DNA of 64,000 bases, from positions 5,245,702-5,309,701 of the forward strand of contig JAGTTD010000019.1 of NCBI GenBank assembly GCA_018398585.1. Reading direction: 5' to 3'. How positions within the stretch are numbered: position 1 is the first letter of the stretch; each line of letters starts with the position of its first letter. The notes beneath the pieces are model-generated. The model made no database searches and had not been told where the DNA came from. It saw only the letters and a list, made by a program, of their open reading frames with translations. Shown piece after piece: positions 46,843-58,376 of the stretch. This DNA is from Simmondsia chinensis. Taxonomy: Eukaryota; Streptophyta; Magnoliopsida; Caryophyllales; Simmondsiaceae. A program made the translations under genes and the position numbers.

Positions 46843-47174
46843 AAGTGTACAACCGTCGTTTCACTGCGAGCTTATTGGAGACTGACTTGTGGCAAAACAT
46901 GTCTAATAATTTCTCCCGTAACTCCTTTGCGGTTTTAATCTCCAATACCTCTGACAGAACATCGTCAGCCAAACACATCTGTATAGCCGTGAGAGCCTTC
47001 TCATCCAACTCTTCCCATTGTGCCTCGGTCAAAGTTTCTGGTTTCTTTTCTTTCCCCTCCAGTGCTTTCTTCAAGCCGTCCTGAGTCAGGAGTCCTTTCA
47101 CACGGACTTGCCATAAGCTAAAGCTTTCTTGACCATTGAATTTCTCAACCTCGGTTTTGATACCTGATGCCAGT
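46843..47174 (-). pseudogene. Copia-2 gag fragment, second copy
   Basis: ASGIKTEVEKFNGQESFSL through KRRLYTF, then homology stops abruptly near aaaagtgtacaac. Belongs to the right-hand LTR (PBS 47193-47204). About 110 codons remain. Confidence 0.88.
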
Positions 47175-47207
47175 ATCAATTCGAAGAACCAAGCTCTGAT
47201 ACAAATT

Positions 47208-47702
47208 TGTGCGGAAATAAACAATATACTCGGATCTGGCTCTAATCAAATACCACGACAATAACGAGAAACAATCAGACTAAAAGAGAAATGAAACAAT
47301 AGACACAATGATTTACGTGGAAACCCCTTTACAATCGAAAGGGGAGAAAACCCCAGGCGAAGATTGGAGCTTTTATTATTGAAACAAAAGAAGAAGACGA
47401 ATTACAATATTCTCTCACACTCTCAATTTAATTGGTGCGGCGCCGCAAGGGGAAACCTCTCTTTTACTTTGGATGCTTTATGACGTACCCTACGTCCGTA
47501 TTTATAGATGTGCGGAAACCCTGTTTGGCTATCGATCGGGGGGTCCCGATCGATCGGTTCCTCACCGATCGATCGGCCCGCTCCCTGGATGCGTCCCTCT
47601 TTTACCTAACATTCCCAATCGATCGAGGTCCACCCGATCGATCGAGCTCTCCACGGCCCTTCTCCTTAATGCGCCAAGTAATTTTGAGACATTGTCCTAA
47701 CA
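47208..47702 (-). repeat. Copia-2 LTR, right (outer 5' LTR)
   Basis: 495 bp with five CGATCGATCGG-like palindromes between 47520 and 47650. Pairs with 41448-41922 by sequence and TSD. Confidence 0.9.
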
Positions 47703-48978
47703 CGTTTTATTGTGGGTTGTAGTTGTACTTGACCGCGAAAGTATGTTTTATTATTGAATTGACATTTAATTTATATCTAAGGGATTCCTTAGCGCTTTTG
47801 AGATAACCATAGTCCGACACAACATGTATTTACCTACCCAACGATTCTTTTGAGATAACTCAATCCCCTAGGCTTCAATTGAATGTTAATTTTCATTTAG
47901 AGATTGTAGCATAAATCTAAAAATTATCTTCATAATGAGTCATCTAGCTTGGGTCAAAGATTGGTGAGCACGAAGGCATTCTCTAAATAGCCCAATGATT
48001 GATTGTTGTTTGAATTTAGTTACTTCCTATTTAGTTTTAGTTAACTAGACTTGTTTTCAATAGAATTCAACTCGTAATCGCTTGTAAATAAATTGACCTT
48101 TTATGCTAATAACTATTCCTTTTGAGTATGACACCCATATTCTTGCTAGTTTCTACAATGAACTCATAAGTTTTCGAGTGAACATTTTTACATACACTTT
48201 ATACCCACAATAAAGACGAACCCAACTCGAGCGATCATTGGGCTGGAGCAGCATAAAACATTGCTCAATACATTAACTTGTAGGCTCAAGAGTTAAGAAC
48301 AAGGGTGGAGATAAGCTTGAGCGCTTTGCAGCTTATCTTGAGCTTGATTAATTCATGTTGTGAACTTGGCAACCTTGACTCAAAATAATCGAGTCAAGTT
48401 TAGACCCACCAACCAAGGTCTATATGGATTGAAGCAACTTGTGATTTAAGATTAACTCAATCATGTTCGAGGCTGGGTAGTGCGGAAACATTTGTCCAAT
48501 GCAGATGAAACGTACATGCTCTCTAGCATCATTAGAGGCGTTTTTTACTATGTTTTTGGATTAGGTGATGGGCTATTCACATTGATTTTCAGTATTAGCT
48601 AGCTTCTTTGCCGCAGTGCAACGTTCCCGCGTCTATCCCTTGATGTCGTCTTTGATCCGCAAGGCATATCAAGTCTACTATTTTTAGGTGCCTTAAGCAA
48701 ATGTGAGGCTGCCGATCTGTTCTGCAGTTGTCTTCGTTTAGTTTTGTGTTGTAATTATTTTCAATGGAGGGTGGAACTGGGTATTGGATACATACTCAAC
48801 CTGGTACTTACTGATGTTTTTTGTTATTTTTCTTTTTCCACACTTTGTTTGTGCACTTTAGATTTCTATCAGAAAATGTCGATTTTTGTATCGCGAGCTT
48901 TTTGTGCTAATTATCGAAAAAAAGTTCAAATCAAACGAGTCTTTTGAAATATGACCACCAATTTCTTATCGGTTGGCA
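47703..48978. other. Target flank and LINE-like 3' remnant
   Basis: 47703-48240 continues the sequence left of 41443. It resembles LTR-element 3' regions but I cannot assign it. 48780-48930 ends gtgctaattatcgaaaaaaa, like a plus-strand LINE tail. No gene supported. Confidence 0.35.
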
Positions 48979-49138
48979 GGGTCAAGGCACAGAATTATAT
49001 GCAACATTGCAGCAGAGTTGCATGCATGCAGTCTCCGAAGTTTCAGCTGATGCCCTCCATTTCACTCTTCTTGGCCTCATCTCAGCTTTTGACTATATAT
49101 CTAGAGAATCTTTTTTCCTGTACGTTCAAAATCTCAAG
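48979..49138 (+). other. Possible exon or gene relic
   Basis: Between ttggcag and aag|gtcaat an open frame reads GQGTELYATLQQSC, AVSEVSADALHFTLLGLISAFD and YISRESFFLYVQNLK. Composition and splice-like borders look protein-like, unlike the surroundings. I do not recognise the family and no other exon can be joined to it. It may be chance. Confidence 0.3.
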
Positions 49139-49419
49139 GTCAATCATTTTACGAGGGTAAAGTATTAGCGGTAATGTTTAAAATATGGAATCGAGTCCCA
49201 CCTTCATCATTTAGGGAGGAGGGGTGAAAGTAGAAGTGCAGGAAATATCTGACAATTGTATCGGATTATGTCATACCTTCCTTGTTCTTCGTATTAGATG
49301 CATAAGTAGGTATCTTTGTTTGGCATTTTAGTTATCTAATTCTTGGATAGTTTTAGCCGGTGTTTTTAGGCTATTTTTGCTTGTTCACATTGTGTATGTT
49401 GTCTCGAGTCTCCAAAACT

Positions 49420-49640
49420 TATAGAAAAAAGGGTCTATCCTCTCCAGCGGTGGTTGTAGTCATATAGTGCCTCTTAGTTTTTGCCCATATTTGTCCTGTT
49501 TTCTTATTCTATTGTACTATTTTGGTCTCTATTTTGATCCTTACTTCCATACGAGTTGACTCAAGTCTCTCATTTGTACGAGGTGCCTGTTTTGAATTGC
49601 GACTTTGTCGCTAATTATGGAAAAAAAGTTCGATTTATTC
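49420..49640 (+). mobile_element. LINE 3' end remnant
   Basis: Phrases like tattgtactattttggtctc and tcgctaattatggaaaaaaa are typical of plant LINE 3' regions. No pol sequence retained. Confidence 0.4.
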
Positions 49641-49930
49641 GTAGTGTGTTTGCAAAGTTCATGTTTCAATCGAGTTACTTGTTGTTGTATTTTTTTTTTT
49701 TTTTTGACACGAGAAAGCCTGAGTTACTTGTTGTTTGTAATGTTACTCTTTTTAGGTAAATAATGTGTATTATTGCAAGGGTGTAATCTATGGAAGGAGT
49801 AGATTCATTTCAGAATGTTTGCCAGTGTAATAATTCAAGATCCATTTCTATCGATGGATACGTAGAGATATAAATGGGGTAAAGTATTTGAATTCCAAAT
49901 GATAAAAGAGGAGGCCATAGACATAAAAAG

Positions 49931-50489
49931 TGTTAGGATTATATCTCAAATTACTTGTTTTAAGTTTATGGGGTTGCCGTAGGGTCACCGATCGATCAGG
50001 AGGGAAGCCCAATCGATCGGGTGATTTAAGAAAATTTTCGGGATTTTTAGGGCCGATCGATCGGCCCGGTTCCGATCGATTGGTACCTCCCAGACCTGGG
50101 CCTATAAAGTAGGACGTAGGGTTACGTCACAATGGCGACCCAAATTAATACTGAGGTGCTGCCAATAAGTAAAAGAGGTGATTTTGTAATTTCTCCAAGA
50201 TATTCGAGTGCTACGAGAGTTAAGAGAAAGTGATTGTAATTCTTTCATAGATCTCGTTCAGAGGAAGTGTCATTGTAATTCTTCGATTCAGTATCAATAA
50301 AGAATCTGCATCTCCGCCCGTGGTTTTTTCCCCTCTTGATTGTAGAGGAGTTTCCACGTAAATATTGTGTGTTCTCGTTTATTCTTTCTTTCTCCATATA
50401 TTTGTTTACTTCTCATTTGTGTGAGTCATATTATTTGAATCGAATCAAGTGATTAGGGTTCACACTTCTGCATCAAGATTTCTCTAACA
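49931..50489 (+). mobile_element. Copia LTR with PBS, family related to Copia-2
   Basis: Begins tgttaggattatatc, ends tttctctaaca, and is followed by PBS attggtatcaaag (50491-50503). Four CGATCGATCGG-like palindromes lie upstream of ctataaagtagg. Shares tttccacgtaaatattgtgt with Copia-2. The interior is lost; a LINE fragment begins about 30 bp downstream. Confidence 0.82.
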
Positions 50490-50517
50490 AATTGGTATCA
50501 AAGTATATCAGATTTGT

Positions 50518-52110
50518 TTGAGTTTTTCCGCACAAAAAGGTGTAATATTTAATCGAGTTATTTATATTTTAGTATTCAATATTTTTAAAATAGGCAGAGG
50601 CTTAGGACAAGGAGATCCGTTGTCGCCACTGCCATTCATCCTAGCGGCCGAAGCACTCAATTGTCTGCTCAAGGATGCGGTTACAAAGGGACATATCTGC
50701 AGCCTGGAAGGAGAGGCATTTCATTAACGCAACTATAATTTATAGATGACACCATCATTTTTATCCCTCTTGATCTGTCCAACATTGTAAAAATTAAGAG
50801 AATTTTGGACTGCTTCCAGTGGCTGTCGGGCTGAAAATCAACTATCAAAAGTCGGTGTTAGTAGCTTGTGGGGCCACTGAGGAATGTTCGACTGGAACAG
50901 CCCGTATCATTGGTTGCAGAGTGGAAAAACTACCTATCAAATACTTGGGTATACCCTTAGGAGTGAGCTCGAACCATATGAGAATATGGAGGTCGAATCT
51001 TAACAAGGTTGAAAGAAGGCTATAGGGTTGGAATAAAAACCAACCTTTTGTCTCGAGCTCGGAAACTAGAGCTTATAAACGCAATTCTTAATAGATTACC
51101 AACCTATTACTTACCCTGTTCAAGATGACAAAAATCGTAGCGAAAAAGATCATTAGTATACAAAGAAGATTCTCTTTGGGACATGATGGCGTAGGAATTT
51201 TTTCATACGTGAAATAACTATGGTAGAGGAATTCAACAGCTTGATGCACTCCATCACATCAAGCCCAGCAACAGCAGATGGATTAAAATGGAAGATGACA
51301 ACTCGGGTATGTTTTTGGTGAGCTCCTTCTTGAAGGTAGTTATGGAGGTTCGGTACACAGTGTTAGATAATCTAATTAGTGGGTATGGAAAGAGGTAGCC
51401 TCAACCAACATCGAAATCCTTATCTGGTTGGCTTTGTAAGGCAGCTCCGGAACTCGGTGGCTTGGACCTTGTGGACTAACTGTGTTAGATGTGGGGGTGT
51501 ATAAATAGTAATGCTAGCGTCAGTTCGGGAGTTATATGAACAATGGATAGTACTAAGAGTGGGAGGAGAATTAAAAAAAAAGTCTGATGGAGTGCGTAAA
51601 ATGGGATTTGAGAAATGGGAAGGTTCAACGACTTTACCTTTAATTCTATTAATCACTAATAAAAGAAAAGCGGAAAAGAAACGCTCAATTCTCACAATAC
51701 GAGAAAGAGGCTCAAAATAGAAATTAAAAATCTAAAAATTGAATAATAAAACCCTAATTGGCTCTCTCCTTTAAGTAGAGGAGCTTTCCTAACTAAGTTT
51801 AAATACTAAAATAAATCTAGGTAATTAAAAAAATAAAATAATTAAATCTCAAAACAACTCCTATCTAAAATTAAAGCTAGCTAACTTGCATCTCTTATGT
51901 AAAGACTCCTGAGCAGGTACAACTTTTTATTCACCCGACCTCCTATTCGCCAAGATACGGGTTGTATCAAAGTTTGGATTTCACTCTTCTTTGCGGTAAT
52001 TTGGGTGTTGTGTGGCAAAAGGAACAAAATCGTTTTTAACGGAGATGTCTCGAATATAGATGATACGTTTTGGAGTGCTTATTTTGGATTGGTAGATAGG
52101 AAAAAAAGCT
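50518..52110 (+). pseudogene. L1-type LINE remnant, interrupted
   Basis: RT motif B GRGLGQGDPLSPLPF, then IFIPLD, CFQWLSGLKINYQKSVLVACG, LPIKYLGIPLG, then REITMVEEFNSL. The C-terminal part KVWISLFFAVIWVLCGKRNK is at 51965-52090. 51483-51950 between them is unrelated and AT-rich and may be a separate insertion. Many frameshifts. Confidence 0.78.
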
Positions 52111-52837
52111 TATGACTTTTTTGATTTATTTTTTTTAGTACATCAGATTTTTTTCATATTAATAAACAGGATCCTTTTTAGCGTAATAAAGTCATATTTA
52201 AGGGAGAAAGCTGGTGTTGTAGGTCACTTTAAATAACCACTAAAGTGAAGGGAATCAACGGTTAAAAATGAGAGTTTTTTTCCTTTTTTTAGAAAAAAGG
52301 GGTCACAAGAAGTATTTTCGTCAATATTGTTGTGGTTATACAATTTTCTCTCTGAAATATGACGTGATCACGACAGAGAGAGTCTTATTTATTAAAAGAA
52401 GAAAATTTAATGTACTACAAAATAAAAAAAGGGTCATAATTCATTTTATTATTTGTACGAATGTTGGGTACTGCAATATAAATAACTTAATTTAATATCT
52501 ATGTATCAAATATACATGTCAAAACTTCATTAGTAGAAAACTAATTAGCTTAATATTACATTTGATTAATTAATATCTTTTTCTTATATTAGTTGATATC
52601 AAAATGTAAAAATCATTTTCTTTCTCTCTCTCTCTCCACCTTCATCTCCTCTTCCTCTTTGTCTCCCTCTCTCTCTCTCTCTTCTGACCGGCGGTGACAA
52701 CTTCTTCAAACACCACCACGAGGTTGCCGGCTGCTGCAACGACGTCCTTTTTTATACTTTTCGATCTATCTTTATGTCTCTCTCTCTCTCTTCATTGCAA
52801 GGTTTCTACGATATGATGATGGCATGACTTTTAGGTT
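52111..52837. other. AT-rich spacer
   Basis: 52130-52280 is related to the 30885-31120 repeat (gggagaaagctggtgttg). 52619-52690 is CT-rich low complexity. A frame near 52690 is not recognisable as a gene. Confidence 0.4.
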
Positions 52838-52965
52838 TGGGGTCCTCAAAAACAGCCTCTCTTCAGGTTTAATACCCTGAAGGGGGAAGGCTGTGTACAT
52901 CAACCCCCTAGACCCCGCTTCTGCAGGAGCTCTTGAGGCACTGGGTCTGTTATTGTTGTTGTTGT
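52838..52965 (+). repeat. SINE body and TTG tail, head missing
   Basis: gtcctcaaaaacagcctctc, aaggctgtgtacatcaac, gaccccgcttctgcaggagc, cactgggtctg, then TTATTGTTGTTGTTG. Starts at the same body region as the other headless copies. Confidence 0.85.
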
Positions 52966-53360
52966 ATTTGATATCAAAATGTAATACATTTAGCATCTTT
53001 CTGGTTGTTGATAATTTATTGAACATTTTTCATGAGAAATGAATAAAATTCTAGAGAACAAAAAACTACAAAGAGAAAATAACAAAATATAAATGAACGA
53101 GTACGTGGGCTGAATCGAAGAAGGTGCAGGCTTGATGAAAACACTGACACAAACCATCAAAACATACCCACCATATCTGAGTACCACTGTGCTTGAACAG
53201 TTTTATTGTCAGTCTACTAAACTATAAATGGTTCGTACATTTTGTTCGAATATTATTTACCTTAAAATTACATTAATTTAATATACGTGAAATTTGAGTA
53301 AGACATAATTTGATTAAGTTTGATTATGATTTGATTTAAATGAGATTAACCTATCTAATT

Positions 53361-53492
53361 AATAATAACAGATTCAGTGCCACAAGGGCTCCCGCATAAG
53401 CAGGGTTTGGGAGAGGTGGGATATACGTTATCTTACTCTTTCAGGGTGTTACCCTAACAAGAGGCTGTTTCCAAGGATCACCCACTTAGATT
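53361..53492 (-). repeat. SINE body, 5'-truncated
   Basis: gattcagtgccacaagggct, ccgcataagcagggtttggg and gaggctgtttccaaggatca read on plus; the element is on minus. The tail is TTATTATTA rather than pure TTG. The 5' edge contains only a few bases resembling the 5S end (gatcaccca). Confidence 0.8.
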
Positions 53493-53637
53493 AAGCTATC
53501 TAGTATGATTGTAATTAATATTAAGTAACTTGACTATGAGCAGAGGTTAGGGTGATGGTTGACAGGAGTAGAAGAAAAGTGAGAAAAATGTGAGATTTTG
53601 GGGGTACCAAATTGTAATTAATATGCCAAATTATACA

Positions 53638-54202
53638 AGGGTGCTTTTATTTTAACTTATATTTTTTCAACTTATTTCTTCTAATAAAATCTGTTCATTT
53701 AAAACCTGTATATTTTTATAGTAAACTGTTTGGTTATTCTATGCAAAAAGATCTTTTTTTATAAAATAAAGTGTTAAATACAAGTTTAAAAAAATAAACT
53801 TATCTATTATAATATCAAAAATAACTTAATAACATAAAATCAATTAATAACATTAGGTAGAAGAGAATCACAAAAATAGTTGGTCACGGTAGTGGAGAAA
53901 TGAATGTAGCAACCCATGGGCATACAAAGGGTTATGGTAGGTGGGGTTGGTGATAATAAGTAAAAGTAAGTCATAGTGGTCATGATTTAAGATTAATATA
54001 GTCTTTTTAAGCATTTTTATAAAATAAGTTGTAAAAATAGATACAGTTTTGCAACTTTTTCTGCTTAGTTTTTGATCTTTCTACTTAAGTTATGAAAAAG
54101 ATGTAAAATTTTTTTTTCTGTCAACCAAATGCAAGCCATACAATTAACTAGATCTTTTTCACAGGTTCAAACGGTTAAAAAGCCGAACCAAACGCAGCCT
54201 AA
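53638..54202. mobile_element. MITE family M1, copy 1
   Basis: Ends gggtgctttt and gaaccaaacgcagcctaa form weak inverted termini (compare aggtgcattcgattcagct and aatcaaatgcagcctaa in copy 2). The interior phrase agtaaaagtaagtcat is shared with copy 2. Non-coding; PIF/Harbinger or hAT both possible. Confidence 0.65.
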
Positions 54203-54249
54203 CTAAATAGTACTATACAAACATTTTGCAATTTAAAAAAAAAAGTTTA

Positions 54250-54690
54250 TTATTAAAACTACCAAAATTTTAGGTACGGTTTTAAAAAATCACCTAAACT
54301 TTCCAAAATTTTTCAATGTCTCATCTTAATCTTAACCCAATTAACATTGCATTTGTGGCATTTAAAAAATATTTTTCGAATATAAAAAGTTTTAAATATA
54401 TACAAATTTTTAATATATTTAAAATAATTTTTAAATACATACAAATTTTTAATATATTTAAAATAATTTTTAAATACTTTGAATTATTTTGAATGTAAAT
54501 GTAAATTTTTAAAATTTATTTTCTCTTTCTTCTTAAAAAGCTACGTAAACAAAAACTAATGGATGCTAACAGCATTTAATATTAAGGTGTGTCATTAAAA
54601 ATTTTAAAGATTTAGTAATTTTTTAAAAAATTAAAAAATATAGATTATTTTTTGAAATTGTATCTTAAATTTAGGTGCCTTTTAGCGGGC
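54250..54690. mobile_element. MITE with inverted arms and internal 41-bp tandem repeat
   Basis: Left arm aggtacggttttaaaaaatc, right arm gaaattgtatcttaaattta in inverse orientation. At 54392-54477 a 41-bp unit (acaaatttttaatatattta core) is repeated twice. Half-copy at 19965-20095. Confidence 0.55.
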
Positions 54691-55149
54691 AGAAAAAAAA
54701 ACACTTTAAAAAATGACAAAAGTGAAAACTCGGTGAAGATGGAGCAAATTAATGTTGGTATTGTCTTCTTGCAAACTAGAAATACATAATAGAATGTTTA
54801 AAAATCTGGTTTTCTTTCTCTCGGAGAATGTTTAACATGTATTTTTGGCTTAATAGGGTTCATTGACACGGCCGACCATGATTATTTAGAAGCCCCAATC
54901 AAACGTTACAAATTAGGCCCTTTATGTATCTTAACATTTCTCTTATAACACATTATTAATCCCACAAATTATAAAAATTTAAATCATAAAACTTAAAATA
55001 TTATCAATTTAGACTTTAAAAACTAAAACACCTCAAAATAAGGGATTCCTATGGTGTATTCTGTTTTACTTTAAAATTAATATATCTAAAATATAAAAAA
55101 ATGAGAATAAGGAAAATAGAAAAAGAAAAATGAAAAATGAAAAAGAATT
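54691..55149. other. AT-rich spacer
   Basis: No gene or named repeat recognised. Confidence 0.4.
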
Positions 55150-55560
55150 GGGAAATTGAGTCTAGCAACAAGTAATGTGTGTTGGCTTGTTGTGCAAAGC
55201 TACATTGTTCTAGGGCTGGTGGCTTACTGTTCAAAGCTATGTTGCTGTAGGGTTTGTGGCTTACCATGCAAAGTTATATTATTTGAGGGTTGGTGGCTTG
55301 CCGTGCAAAGTCATATTTGATGATAATGATTGTAATATGAGGTTTGGGGGTTATTAGTAGAGATTGTAATTCTTAAATTTAATAGTGGATGTGGTATCTA
55401 ATTAGGTCCCGTTGTTTTTCCCATTAGTTGAAAAAGGGTTTCCATGTAAATTTGGCGTGTTGTTTTTCCGTTATTTTTATTGATTTTATGCTTCTTGTTT
55501 GTGTTCGATGTCTGACTTTTCCAATAGTTACTTAGGGTTATATCTGGCCTTGATTCTCGA
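55150..55560 (+). repeat. LTR remnant with four 37-bp tandem units
   Basis: Units with core ggtggcttaccgtgcaaag lie at about 55178-55325. They are followed by gtcccgttgtttttcccatt and gggtttccatgtaaatttgg, the same 3' LTR sequence as 4365-4425. No partner LTR in the window. Confidence 0.6.
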
Positions 55561-56302
55561 ATCATCTGGGTAATCTCTATGGTGGGGACAACAAATTATT
55601 GCTATTTTGTTCGCTCTACTAGATTGAGAATTAATCTCCCTTTCACTCACAATAGACATTACAAGTTGGCTTAGTTGAGGACAAACAACAAGTTATTGCA
55701 AGCAACTACGACTCCTCACATCAAACTCAGTGAATTTTGTAGTTATGAACTCAAAAATTCTTGTATCGTTAGAGATGCAATAAAATCTATAACCTTTTTT
55801 TCAATAATTAGTGATAACAGTCATGGTATAACCTTTAAAGTCTCCAGATAAGAAATGAAAAAGCGGTGGTTTTAAGATCACGTTTTTTATCATGTGGTGT
55901 GGGTTATATTTTTACTTCAGTTCGATAACTCTACACCCTCTAAATGTTTTATGATAAGCTTTCTGCAAGTACACAAGTCAAACTTTGTTTGAAGATCAAT
56001 ACGTAAGCCGAATAGATTACCCAACTTAATACGAATTGGTTTTAAGATAGAACCTCTACGTGGGTCGGACCTGAAGTTTAGAGAAATTGAACACAGATTG
56101 ATAACTTTTTATTATTATATATTTAGTGTATAGTTTTGTTTTGTTTTATTTTGTTGTTTTATTTTTTTTCAAATCGATCGCATTTCTCTTAATTTTTATG
56201 GTTTAAAGAACTCAACGACAATAACTGTGAAAGCTTGAGCCGGTAGAGGTTTCTCCATTGACGGAAAACGTCACGGTCGTTAAACTCTACTTCCCCTGCT
56301 AT
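55561..56302. other. Spacer
   Basis: No gene recognised. Sequence is moderately AT-rich without clear repeats. Confidence 0.35.
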
Positions 56303-56555
56303 TAAAGGTGCATTCGATTCAGCTTATTTCACCTTATTTATTTCAATAGAATTTTTCCACTCAAGATTTATATTAGGTACTGTATTTGATTTTTATACAT
56401 AATAAATTATTTGGATATAAATTTAAAAAAGAACATATCTATTATAATCATAAAAATAATTTAATAATTATAAACCAATTAATAATAGTACATAAGAAAG
56501 AATTATGATACTAGTTGGTCTTTTTTTTTTTTGGGTCAGAGTACTAGTTGGTCAC

Positions 56556-57548
56556 TTATGTGTTTTAAAACCATCTACTCGCAAGCGTACGAGATCGTCG
56601 TAGCTAAATCGGGTATACGGGTCATATCCGCAAAGAATCGGAGTTAAGTTGGATTTTGTTATTAACAAGCGGTTGAAATCGAGTTTTGAGTTGGTTTAAA
56701 TTATTTGTTAACTAAAATGGCAAAACAGACGATAAACTAAAAGTATCAATTCATTTGAGGTTAATTTAGGGAATGAATTCATTGTATATCCCGTCATTAT
56801 ATTTTACTTAGAACGATAATTTGAAGGACTTAGGCTACAAGCTCTAAACCTGAGTTAATATATAAATTAGGGCTTAGGGTAATGAACTAGTTTAAAGGCA
56901 TAACTTATCTTAGCACCTTAAGTGTAGCATAGTTTATCTCATTAGTACTACTTAATTCCTTTGTTACTCCTAATTCAATATTAATTTATATAAAAGATTG
57001 GGTTAAGGGTTGGGTACAACCTCAACCCTGACCACGTGTGAAATTCTGTTATGTTATGGTCTAGGCTACAAGCACAAGACTAATCGCTGCAAAGTTGAAA
57101 ATCTGGTCATGGCTACAAGCACACTACAAAAATATCCAACAATCATGAAGAACTCCCCATAGGAGTACGAATATAACATAACTAAATCAATCGTCAAAAG
57201 TATAATATAAATTTGGGATACGAGCGGTTATCCGCCCTTCATCCCTAAATTAAAAGAGTCTATTCCTCCATGGGAGTTTTATACATCATTAACATCTAAA
57301 AAAAAGAGAAAATAATGAATTAACAACTAGGAATTGAAAGCTCCCTCAATTGACGTTGACGTTGATCCTTGCTTTGATCCTTCCGGCATTCCGACCACCT
57401 GCACTTCGGCGTTTGAGAACCCGTTGGATATCGTAGCGGCTTTGGAAGGAGAGGAGGCCTGGCAAAAGATGTCAAATTAGGTTTCGCTCTCTTTATTTAT
57501 AGGCAGCGCAGAAGCAGGCCCGATCGATGCGGATCCCCCTTTTTCTCG

Positions 57549-57618
<70 letters not shown>

Positions 57619-57854
57619 CTATCCACGAAACCTATTTGGGTTACCGAATTACAACCCGATTGGTTATTCTTTTCCACATGTGGTCGGGATTCTCAAAGTA
57701 GTCTTCAATTATGTCTCGATTACGTTTGATTCTGCACTTTTCAACCTTTGTTTGGTCTGTTACACTCTAAGCCAAAATGTACCTAGATTACAATAAAACA
57801 CACATATAAAAGCCAAATATATTGCAGGAAAAAGAATAAATATAAGGCACATCA
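56556..57854 (-). mobile_element. Solo LTR, about 1.3 kb
   Basis: Flanked by gtcac (56551-56555 and 57855-57859). On minus it starts TGATGTGCC and ends CACATAA. TATA-like CCTATAAATAAAG at about 57500 fits minus-strand transcription. Contains a (TA)n run. The U5-like end has ctcgcaagcgtacgagatcg, common in large plant gypsy/LARD LTRs. No internal region, hence solo. Confidence 0.75.
57549..57612. repeat. (TA)n microsatellite
   Basis: About 32 uninterrupted TA units within the solo LTR. Confidence 0.95.
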
Positions 57855-57872
57855 GTCACTATAATGGAGAGT

Positions 57873-58376
57873 TAGAGGTGGCCACGGGCCGGGCTGGCTA
57901 GGCCCGATGGGGGGACTGGGCCGGGACTGGCCAGGCCTGGGTCCCGGCCCTGGGGGCTCAGCCCGGCCCGGGTTAGCCCGGTCTTCCCTCCCAATTTTTT
58001 TTTTTTTTTATCTTGAAAATTTTACAAAAAATAATACTAACGGGATTTGAACCCCACCCCTCTAGCATGCAAAATACCCTTATTACCATGTGAGCTAAAT
58101 TTTTTTTTTTTTTTTTTTTGTAATTTTTTTGGATATAAAAACAATTTAACATACTTTACAAAAAAATGACAAAAATTTGATACAAAATTGATATTAGTGG
58201 GATTCAAATCCCATACCTCTAACATATAAAAGTCACTATTACCATGTATTCTATAATTTTTTTTATAATTTTATTAGGTAAAATTAATATATATACATAT
58301 ATAATAATAAAAGAAAACCCAAACGGGCCCAGAATGGGACGGGTTCCCGGCCGACCCGGCCCACTAGCCACTTCTA
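57873..58376. mobile_element. Non-autonomous hAT-type element
   Basis: TSD tggagagt/cggagagt (57865-57872 and 58377-58384). Ends tagaggtggccacgggcc and ggcccactagccacttcta; GGGCC-rich subterminal repeats as in 28299-28784. The interior has two diverged copies of a gggatttgaaccccaccc...attaccatgt unit. Confidence 0.85.

Larger units (their letters stand above)
41448..47702 (-). mobile_element. Copia-2, three-LTR chimeric copia element
   Basis: Outer LTRs 41448-41922 and 47208-47702 are flanked by the same 5 bp, cgttt (41443-41447 and 47703-47707). A third, more diverged LTR (46004-46488) lies inside. Reading minus from the right: LTR, PBS, broken gag start, 354 bp of unrelated sequence, LTR, PBS, gag, PR, INT, RT, RH, LTR. 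Gag (KFNG..SFSLWQVRVKGLL) and LTR size suggest the Tork/Tnt1-like lineage. Recombination or template switching between two subfamily members is the likely origin. Confidence 0.9.

Noticed and set aside
57527..57796. 89-codon frame with a YI repeat
   Set aside because: Created by the (TA)n microsatellite.
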